Origin: Chlamydiota bacterium
Lineage (GTDB): Bacteria > Chlamydiota > Chlamydiia > Chlamydiales > JAJFMK01
DNA length: 8,102 nucleotides
Direction of reading: 5' to 3'
Assembly: GCA_021772215.1 (NCBI GenBank)
Contig: JAJFMK010000137.1
Coordinates: 1-8,102 of the forward strand
The notes under the pieces are model-generated. The model worked only from the letters and a program-made list of their open reading frames with translations, was not told where the DNA came from and made no database searches. How positions within the stretch are numbered: the first letter of the stretch is position 1; each line of letters starts with the position of its first letter. Both the position numbers and the translations under genes were made by a program. Positions 1 through 5,394 of this stretch are shown piece by piece.

Positions 1-781
1 TAATTCCGCTCACATTTTTGAGCTCCTCTTCAAGTAGACCGGCCCAAGTTAGCGGCAGAGGGATTCTCACCTTCATCCTCTCCTTAAGACTTGGGGGGAT
101 TCCGCGCAATTTCCAGTGCGGGCCGGCCGGCATAATGATAAATTTAGCCGGATGGCTCTCGCCACCTAGCTCAAAGAAGGATTCGATCCAGGGGATTCCT
201 ACATCGAAGAAGAGACACTCTCCATCCTGTTCCATCCGCTCCTTCACCAATTCGCGGCAGGAGCGGCTGTAGTTAAAGCGTTCGATGAGACGATGGATAT
301 GCCCCATAGCAAAGCCGAGCGCTTCAAAGAAAGCGTTGTCCTCCTCCTCACTAGTTGCTTCATAGCTGATAGGGGCGAAGTTAGCGATGATATGGGAGAA
401 TGTGGCGACACCGGGACCTAATAGATCTTTGCCATTATCGTAGGCATCGACTAGATGGATCAGCTCTTCATCAAGATGATTGTAGAGCTCTTTTGAGATC
501 ACATTCTCTTCTAGAAGATAGATGAGAATCATCCCGGCGCTACTCATCTCCCCTTGATAGTCTGCCTGATGGTGATCAAAGAGTTTCTCTTTTGGGTTAT
601 AAATGCCCCCCACATCGCAGATATATTCGCAACTGCTCAGCGTCTGAGGATCTCTTGTACGGACAACTTTATCGACGTCGCATTTATTAAAGAGGAGGAG
701 GAGGGCGCATGCGCTGACCTCGTCTGCGTGAAATCTCCCGTCATGGGAACCAAAACTTCTTGGGATAGTGACCCTTTCCAT
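1..781 (-). CDS. MYG1-family (UPF0160) DHH-like metal-dependent hydrolase, C-terminus cut by window edge
   Basis: Translating the minus strand from the ATG at 781-779 gives 260 open codons that run off the left edge. The N-terminus has the MYG1 signature GSHDGRFHADEVSA (residues 11-24), then VRTRD (40-44), DVGGIYNP (56-63) and the DHHQ motif (69-72). The Asp and His residues of these motifs are the expected metal ligands of this DHH-related phosphoesterase fold. The later GPHWKLRGIP and PLTWAGL stretches also fit the family. Eukaryotic MYG1 is described as a 3'-5' RNA exonuclease; the bacterial substrate is not established. An in-frame TAA lies 9 bases upstream of the ATG with no other start between, so the start is secure. 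No good Shine-Dalgarno is visible. Roughly 25-35 residues are probably missing at the C-terminus. The gene is divergent from the 701-residue gene. From memory, Chlamydiaceae have a similar pairing (CT386/CT387 in C. trachomatis); this was not checked. Confidence 0.9.
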   Translation of the reverse strand, partial: MERVTIPRSFGSHDGRFHADEVSACALLLLFNKCDVDKVVRTRDPQTLSSCEYICDVGGIYNPKEKLFDHHQADYQGEMSSAGMILIYLLEENVISKELYNHLDEELIHLVDAYDNGKDLLGPGVATFSHIIANFAPISYEATSEEEDNAFFEALGFAMGHIHRLIERFNYSRSCRELVKERMEQDGECLFFDVGIPWIESFFELGGESHPAKFIIMPAGPHWKLRGIPPSLKERMKVRIPLPLTWAGLLEEELKNVSGI

Positions 782-830
782 AGAACTATGTTATTATCCA
801 GAAGAGTCTTATTGATTTCCAGCTAAAAAG

Positions 831-859
831 AGAATCGTGCGTCGAGATTGGGTTATCAA
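831..859 (-). promoter_or_regulatory. Candidate sigma-70-type promoter of the MYG1-family gene
   Basis: On the minus strand, TTGATA (859-854, 5 of 6 matches to TTGACA) is followed after 17 bases by GATTCT (836-831, 3 of 6 matches to TATAAT). A transcript starting near 824 would have a leader of about 40 bases. The -10 is weak, and the AT-rich stretch further upstream offers other weak boxes, so this is only the best-spaced candidate. Confidence 0.25.
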
Positions 860-1094
860 CATCTCAAATCACAAATGGTTCTTAGTGAATAGGTTATAAA
901 TTAAAATTTTAATATATATTGAAAATTCTCTTAGCTTAAACTTCTTAAGTTCCTGAAATATAGTATTTTATGTTATATTTCCAAATTGGAGCTCTCTAGG
1001 AGACTAGGGGGCGACTCGAGAGAGATAAGAGAGAGAGGCTTCAGAGGTTTAGCAAGTTGCAAACAGGGGATCCACACAAATTGAGGATAATATT

Positions 1095-1116
1095 CTAGTT
1101 TTGGTGTACAAAATAG
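1095..1116 (+). promoter_or_regulatory. Small leader hairpin upstream of the 701-residue gene
   Basis: CTA-TTTTG (1095-1103, with G1098 bulged) pairs with CAAAA-TAG (1109-1116) around a five-base loop. This is an eight-pair, AU-rich stem about 60 bases before the start codon. It could fold in the 5' leader, or equally be an operator-like inverted repeat. No function can be assigned. Confidence 0.25.
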
Positions 1117-1177
1117 ATACTTTGTGGGGAGTGTCGATTTTTTCCCGTTTAAGGTATGAAATATATAGGAGCGGTCA

Positions 1178-3283
1178 ATGAAGATATTTACAGAGTCGAG
1201 CGATTTTGACCTCATCACTCCCGATGCCAAAATCGTTGAGATCGTCAATAGAGGACCGATCTCTCTTTCAGCAGAGCTTGTTATCGAAAATATTCCTAAG
1301 CAGTTTTTAGGATTTCAAATTGATCAGGATCTAGTTCTCTTTAACATTAAAAGCACACTAGCTCAGCTTGGTGTTGATGGCTATGCGCAAGAGATTTTCA
1401 TCGATCCAAAGGCGAGACGGGCGGAAATCTCCGTTGAACTCGTTTCGATTGGTCCCGTTGCATCTCGGATGTTGACGCTTCTCGAAGAGGGATGCGCCGT
1501 AGGAAAGCTCTTTGCGGCTGATGACCGAAGGAGGGTTAGAGATCCTCACTACTTGGGCCGTATGTTTGGTCGAGTTGACCGCTGGGGCAGCCCTCTTCTA
1601 TCATTGGGAGGTTATCAAGGCAGCGGCGATCTGATCTTGGATAAGGTCGAAGGGCGCTGCGTCGCCTATGTGGCGCTCAAAGAGGGGGTAGTTGAGTATG
1701 AGCCGGCCATTATCGGCTTTTTGCCAACAATTGCCAAAGCGCTAAAAAATGGGGTGGCGACGCGAAACTTTCTTTCGCTCCATCAAAAGCTGCGTTCGGA
1801 CAGTCTACGCGAAGTGAGAGAGGGAGAGCTCCTACTTGTCAAAACGGCGCCCTTACATATCCGTACCGTCTTTGCTAAAGTGGTCGATGAATATCTTCCT
1901 CCCGGATTCTATCACACCACTGCTTCGGTTTTGGAGCCGCACACACAGGCCTCCGGAGATATCTATGAGCTTTTTGGAAAGAGCCAAGGAGAGATCTCCG
2001 ATATCCCTCTAGAGTTTTACACGCTTGAACCCTATCGTGAGTTTGTCTTTTTCTCAGACCGCGATCAGCTTCAGGTGGCAATTGAGGATCCTAAAACGCT
2101 CTTTAAAGCTTTTGATACCGCGCCAAAGGGAGACTTGCGCGCTGCGGTTTTTGTTGTGAAAGGCGAACAGCTTCATGGGCTGACTCAAAGTGAGTGGACT
2201 GTGCGTGAGACGCGTTTTCATGAGGTGAAAAGCACCACGTCGCTTGCAAGACAGTCGATGATGGTAGAGCGCTACATCGAGCAGCAGCCCTCCTACCCCT
2301 ATTTGAAGGGGATCGAAGATGGGGTGATCACAAGCCAGGGCATTCTCTTGCTGCGCTACTTTCCCTCACCCTTGATGAAGCAGATGTTTCTCTCGTCGCA
2401 GGTGCAGGGCTGCTTAAAGGGAATCTATTTTACTCATCCCTCTCGCTCCAACCGTATCTTTTTCTCCCATGAGGACCAAGCCTTTTTAAATGACCTCAAC
2501 ACTTTTGGAATTCCGGTCTTTTGGGTCGATGACGTCTCAGGGAAAATCTTAAGGTATGTGCAGCAGCCGGGCCATGATAGCGGCATGTTCGTTCCGCTCG
2601 ACAAGGTACAGACTTTCTTACGTGCGACTCTCTTTGGCATCTACGGCTCCAATCTCTTAACCGGCGATTTTGAAAGTGAGCTCCTCATTCTTATGGCTTC
2701 GCTTCTCGAGATGCAAAACACAATTGACCACCCCCTCTTCGGCGAGACCAAGCCGATCGCTCTTGTGACGGGAGGAGGGCCGGGCGCTATGGAGGTGGGT
2801 AATAAGATTGCCAAAGAGCTGGGGATCCTCTCCTGCGCCAACCTCGTAGACTTTCGCACCCATTCCGATGCCGTGGTCAATGAACAGAAGCAAAACCCCT
2901 ACATCGAAGCGAAGATGACCTACCGCCTCGACCGTCTGATTGAGAGGCAGGCAGAATTTAACCTCGACTTCCCCATCTTTGTGATGGGCGGCATCGGAAC
3001 TGATTTTGAATTCTATCTCGAACAGGTGCGTCGCAAGGTGGGGGCTTGTGATCCCACGCCGATTCTTCTCTTTGGTTCGCGAGAATACTGGAGAGGAAAG
3101 ATCTCGAGCAATTTTCAATCTAACCTAGCTAATGGGACGATTAAGGGCTCTGAGTGGGTGAGTAACTGCTTTTATGCTGTTGAAAATGCTATCGAGGCGC
3201 GTGAAGTCTACCACCGCTTCTTCACCGGTCAGCTGGGGATTGGCCCCGATGGTCCCATCTATGACGATGGTTTCTGCGCTTGA
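1178..3283 (+). CDS. Large protein with C-terminal LOG-type (lysine decarboxylase-like) nucleotide-binding domain
   Basis: The 701-residue product has an unassigned N-terminal part (about 1-500) and a C-terminal Rossmann-type LOG domain. The domain shows GGGPGAMEVGN (532-542) and MGGIGTDFE (603-611), which match the GGGPGxME and PGGxGTxxE motifs of LOG phosphoribohydrolases. The proline of the second motif is Met here, while the glutamates E539 and E611 are kept. Family members such as LOG and PpnN cleave nucleoside 5'-monophosphates to base and ribose 5-phosphate, so a nucleotide-cleaving or nucleotide-binding role is likely but unproven. Usual LOG proteins are about 180-220 residues and PpnN about 450, so this one is unusually long. 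No signal peptide or membrane segment is visible, which suggests a cytoplasmic protein. AGGAG at 1167-1171, six bases before the ATG, supports the start. The last 25 bases overlap the convergent 280-residue gene. No U-rich terminator follows. Confidence 0.88.
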   Translation: MKIFTESSDFDLITPDAKIVEIVNRGPISLSAELVIENIPKQFLGFQIDQDLVLFNIKSTLAQLGVDGYAQEIFIDPKARRAEISVELVSIGPVASRMLTLLEEGCAVGKLFAADDRRRVRDPHYLGRMFGRVDRWGSPLLSLGGYQGSGDLILDKVEGRCVAYVALKEGVVEYEPAIIGFLPTIAKALKNGVATRNFLSLHQKLRSDSLREVREGELLLVKTAPLHIRTVFAKVVDEYLPPGFYHTTASVLEPHTQASGDIYELFGKSQGEISDIPLEFYTLEPYREFVFFSDRDQLQVAIEDPKTLFKAFDTAPKGDLRAAVFVVKGEQLHGLTQSEWTVRETRFHEVKSTTSLARQSMMVERYIEQQPSYPYLKGIEDGVITSQGILLLRYFPSPLMKQMFLSSQVQGCLKGIYFTHPSRSNRIFFSHEDQAFLNDLNTFGIPVFWVDDVSGKILRYVQQPGHDSGMFVPLDKVQTFLRATLFGIYGSNLLTGDFESELLILMASLLEMQNTIDHPLFGETKPIALVTGGGPGAMEVGNKIAKELGILSCANLVDFRTHSDAVVNEQKQNPYIEAKMTYRLDRLIERQAEFNLDFPIFVMGGIGTDFEFYLEQVRRKVGACDPTPILLFGSREYWRGKISSNFQSNLANGTIKGSEWVSNCFYAVENAIEAREVYHRFFTGQLGIGPDGPIYDDGFCA

Positions 3284-4101
3284 ATATAGTTAAAGAGCGC
3301 CACCCTTAAGAAGGGGGCCATCTGATCTCTTGCGACGACCTCTTCATCGGTTGGGTTTTCGTAGGTCAGAGTGTAGAGATAGTTGGGATCAGAACTTTTT
3401 AGGATGTTGACCCAGTAGCTTCTGGCAAAGGTGGAGTTTTTCTCTAAAAAGCTGCGCAGCTGGGCATAGGAGGGGGTCATCTCATTGATCGCCTCACCCT
3501 CTTTTGTGTAGTTGGTCCAGCCGATGAAGGCTAGCCTAACAGATCTTGGCAGAACATCCTCTGGTAGGGTGTCGAGGTTTGTCAGCTTGGTCGTTGGTAA
3601 CGACTCCACCAGCTCTACATAGCCTTTGGGCGCCTCGGGCCAATATTTGGGAGACCAGTCAGGAGAATTTTCTAAAAAGCTAGCAAACTCTTCAGGTGGG
3701 ATAACCTTTGGGGAAATTTCGGAGCCGATAAGCCGATCCCAAGTGTGGTAGAGGAAGATTATGTCGGGCGGCGCCTCGACGGGGCTCGAGGCGAGCTCAG
3801 GGTAAGGGGTCACCTTTTCGAGGTATTGAAAGCCGGGGAGGTAGGCCTCTTTAGAGGAGACATTGGCGCGCATAAAGCGAGGATTTTCCCAAAGAAAAAG
3901 GGAGAATTGGCGGTTTGTGACGTCAAAGAAGGGGGTCTTTTCTCGATAGTGCTCTAGTTGAGAAGAGTACCAGCTGCGCGATAGCGAAATCCCCAACATG
4001 ATAAGAGCTAAGACAAAGAGCCAGAACAGAAAGGGAAAGGGTCTTCTTTTAATGCCCTCGTCGCTAATCATCTGATCTTCTTTAAGCTCGTCGTCGTCCA
4101 T
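3259..4101 (-). CDS. Single-pass membrane protein of unknown function, last gene of the envelope operon
   Basis: The 280-residue product was not recognised. A short acidic N-terminus (MDDDELKED) and an RR pair (19-20) precede one hydrophobic helix at about 22-41. The positive-inside rule therefore puts the N-terminus in the cytoplasm and the remaining 240 residues in the periplasm. The soluble part is rich in Pro, Trp and Tyr and has no cysteine. The ATG lies only two bases after the stop of the outer-membrane-protein gene, with no clear Shine-Dalgarno, so translational coupling is likely. Its TAG stop lies inside the 3' end of the convergent 701-residue gene, giving a 25-base tail-to-tail overlap and no room for an ordinary terminator. 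Context suggests an envelope role linked to the barrel protein; this is inference. Confidence 0.85.
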   Translation of the reverse strand: MDDDELKEDQMISDEGIKRRPFPFLFWLFVLALIMLGISLSRSWYSSQLEHYREKTPFFDVTNRQFSLFLWENPRFMRANVSSKEAYLPGFQYLEKVTPYPELASSPVEAPPDIIFLYHTWDRLIGSEISPKVIPPEEFASFLENSPDWSPKYWPEAPKGYVELVESLPTTKLTNLDTLPEDVLPRSVRLAFIGWTNYTKEGEAINEMTPSYAQLRSFLEKNSTFARSYWVNILKSSDPNYLYTLTYENPTDEEVVARDQMAPFLRVALFNYIQAQKPSS

Positions 4102-4103
4102 GA

Positions 4104-5156
4104 TTAAAACCCATAAGAGATGCGGATGCTAAAGTAGTCGGTTCTCTGCAAGCAGAACTGCCCCTCAAGTGAGTAGCCGTCGTGGTACTCCATATAGATG
4201 CGAAATTTTCTCTCTAGCCCCGTCAGTTTAGCAAACTCATAACCTAAAACATAGGTCTGGTCAATTTCCATGTTGACATCTTCACGGAAGAGGAAGTTCA
4301 TCGCGAAGTAGGGGCGCCCCTCAAGCATGTTTGCGCAAGATACGAATCTAAACCAGGGGAGGTAGGCCTCGGCGCCGCCCTGAAAGAACCAGTTCTTACA
4401 GGGAAAGGTAGGGTCACTGAAAGGGACGTAGCCGACACCGGCGTAGAGTCGTAGGTCGTCGCTCATATCGTAAGAGGCGAAGAGGTCGATAAATTCGGCG
4501 CTGGGGTTTTTACGATTGAAGTCGGGATGGTTAAGTAAAAATTCATCGCCGATATGAGATGAAATGTGGTAGCCACGCAGACGTAGGGACCAGCAGTAGA
4601 GCCTATAGGTGAGCGCTGCGCCGATGAAATAGTCGGCATTGACCAGTGGTGAAGATTCCATCGTCGGTTGAAAGATCGCCCATAGGGCTCCCTCCAGGTC
4701 AAACTGAAGCTGCCCTTCAGGAGCGAAGATATTAAAAAAACGAACTCCAGGGATAATGTCGAAGTAGGAGACGTCAATCACATGCTTTTCAATCACCCGG
4801 TCGTTAAAGCGCCAGCCAACCGAGGCTGTCAGCTGTCTTGGGTCCGCTTTAAAGGGCAAAAAGAGCGGCGGCGCTTCGGGAAACCAGACCCAACGCACGC
4901 AGTAGGGGTTGAGCTGTTCAAGGGTCTTATTCTCTAAACACTCAAACTCATAGTAGTTGGTGCAAGGGTACCAGTAGCCCTCATCACATTCTATAGCGGG
5001 ATCCGTTGCTGACCAGGGGATACAGTCATATGACTCATCCTCATAGATCATTTTCGCAGGGTGAGGGATCTCTTCAGGGTGGCGATAGGGAGAGCGATGC
5101 ATCTCCTGGCCAAAAAGCAGCCCACTGAAGAGTAGAGGTGCTAAAAATCTGTTCAT
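4104..5156 (-). CDS. Probable outer-membrane beta-barrel protein, DUF1207-like, with Cys-rich N-terminal segment
   Basis: The 350-residue product starts with a signal peptide (hydrophobic 3-16, probable cleavage after G16). Residues about 95-350 resemble DUF1207: an FKADPRQLTASVGWRF stretch, then GQLQFDLEGALWAIF, then NADYFIGAALTYR, then the conserved SSHIGDEFLL. These are followed by alternating amphipathic strands. The chain ends in SIRISYGF, and a terminal Phe is the usual signal for barrel insertion by the BAM machinery. Between signal peptide and barrel lie five cysteines (45, 57, 65, 73, 86) in an aromatic and acidic segment, which could form disulfides in the periplasm or at the surface. 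The gene starts three bases after the stop of the 53-residue Cys-rich gene, with a weak GAAGAG ribosome site (5168-5163) inside that gene. The precise function, such as porin or lipid handling, is unknown. Confidence 0.85.
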   Translation of the reverse strand: MNRFLAPLLFSGLLFGQEMHRSPYRHPEEIPHPAKMIYEDESYDCIPWSATDPAIECDEGYWYPCTNYYEFECLENKTLEQLNPYCVRWVWFPEAPPLFLPFKADPRQLTASVGWRFNDRVIEKHVIDVSYFDIIPGVRFFNIFAPEGQLQFDLEGALWAIFQPTMESSPLVNADYFIGAALTYRLYCWSLRLRGYHISSHIGDEFLLNHPDFNRKNPSAEFIDLFASYDMSDDLRLYAGVGYVPFSDPTFPCKNWFFQGGAEAYLPWFRFVSCANMLEGRPYFAMNFLFREDVNMEIDQTYVLGYEFAKLTGLERKFRIYMEYHDGYSLEGQFCLQRTDYFSIRISYGF

Positions 5157-5159
5157 TGC

Positions 5160-5321
5160 TTACTCTTCAGTGTCTTGACAACCACACTTACAATCTTCTG
5201 GACAGTTAGGGCCACAGGGGCATTCGAACCGCTTTGGCTTCTCAGACTTCTCCTCTTCGGCAAAAGCTGAGGAGCTTAGAAGGAAAATTGGTAGTGAGAA
5301 AAGTAGGAAGAGACGAGACAT
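5160..5321 (-). CDS. Small secreted cysteine-rich protein, 53 residues
   Basis: ATG at 5321-5319 to TAA at 5162-5160 encodes 53 residues. Residues 1-21 form a textbook signal peptide (hydrophobic LFLLFSLPIFLL, then SSSAFA before EEE, an AxA-like cleavage site; here A-F-A at 19-21). The mature peptide is about 32 residues: a charged EEEKSEKPKR stretch and then CPCGPNCPEDCKCGC. Its six cysteines (34, 36, 40, 44, 46, 48) have a CxC-x3-C-x3-CxCxC spacing. This could bind metal in the manner of metallothionein-like motifs, or supply disulfides to the envelope. Support for a real gene: signal peptide, weak AGG ribosome site (5329-5327) five bases before the ATG, three-base spacing to the next gene, and a plausible promoter just upstream. 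It is the first gene of the envelope operon. The family was not recognised. Confidence 0.8.
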   Translation of the reverse strand: MSRLFLLFSLPIFLLSSSAFAEEEKSEKPKRFECPCGPNCPEDCKCGCQDTEE

Positions 5322-5354
5322 ATTTACCTGATTGTTTTGATGTTAAGTAAAGAC

Positions 5355-5366
5355 TAGGTATACCTA
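5355..5366. repeat. Perfect 12-base palindrome TAGGTATACCTA, operator candidate
   Basis: The sequence reads identically on both strands and sits in the 73-base gap between the two minus-strand operons, covering the proposed -10 box of the envelope operon. A dimeric repressor bound here would block RNA polymerase. The regulator is unknown and only one copy was seen in the window. Confidence 0.4.
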
Positions 5367-5385
5367 ATTCGCCCTCTTTTCGCAA
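5357..5385 (-). promoter_or_regulatory. Candidate promoter of the three-gene envelope operon
   Basis: On the minus strand TTGCGA (5385-5380) and TATACC (5362-5357) are separated by exactly 17 bases. Each matches 4 of 6 consensus positions. A start near 5350 would give a leader of about 30 bases before the 53-residue gene. The -10 box lies inside a perfect 12-base palindrome. Confidence 0.4.
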
Positions 5386-5394
5386 AGAGAAAAG
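5374..5394 (-). terminator. Weak stem-loop after the 563-residue gene, possible terminator
   Basis: Immediately next to the TAG stop of the 563-residue gene, CTCTTT/AAAGAG (5374-5389, four-base loop) can form a hairpin. CTTTTC/GAAAAG (5376-5394, seven-base loop) is a mutually exclusive alternative. No U-run follows on the minus strand, so an intrinsic terminator is doubtful. The site also overlaps the proposed -35 of the next operon, so read-through between the two operons is possible. Confidence 0.25.

Larger units (their letters stand above)
782..1177. other. Divergent intergenic region, 396 bases, no supported gene
   Basis: This stretch separates the divergent MYG1-family and 701-residue genes. 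Seen directly: an AT-rich core at about 890-930 with a perfect 14-base palindrome ATTAAAATTTTAAT (900-913); a short inverted repeat CTTAA/TTAAG (935-949); a GA-rich tract at about 1016-1038; and a hairpin at 1095-1116. No reading frame here looks coding in composition or resembles a known family. The region presumably holds promoters for both flanking genes, but no strong pair of boxes was found for the plus strand. Confidence 0.6.

Noticed and set aside
18..826. Plus-strand open frames at 18-272 and 554-826
   Set aside because: They lie opposite the MYG1-family gene (554-826 runs slightly past its start), whose motifs are unmistakable on the minus strand; the plus frames show no recognisable protein features.
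1072..1129. Distant inverted repeat CCACACAAA / TTTGTGGGG
   Set aside because: It has one mismatch in nine and a 40-base spacer, so it could easily arise by chance.
973..1248. Minus-strand open frame of 91 codons starting inside the 701-residue gene
   Set aside because: It begins within the start of a well-supported gene, has no ribosome site or domain, and its composition is like non-coding DNA.
2657..3118. Minus-strand open frame of 153 codons antisense to the LOG domain
   Set aside because: It is a mirror of a conserved coding region; the plus-strand frame carries both LOG motifs.
3303..3315. CCCTT/AAGGG stem just after the stop of the 701-residue gene
   Set aside because: It has a five-pair stem, a three-base loop and no T-run, and lies in coding sequence of the opposite gene, so it is not a supported terminator.
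4463..4777. Minus-strand open frame of 104 codons within the barrel-protein gene
   Set aside because: It overlaps the DUF1207-like frame on the same strand and has no signal peptide or family resemblance.
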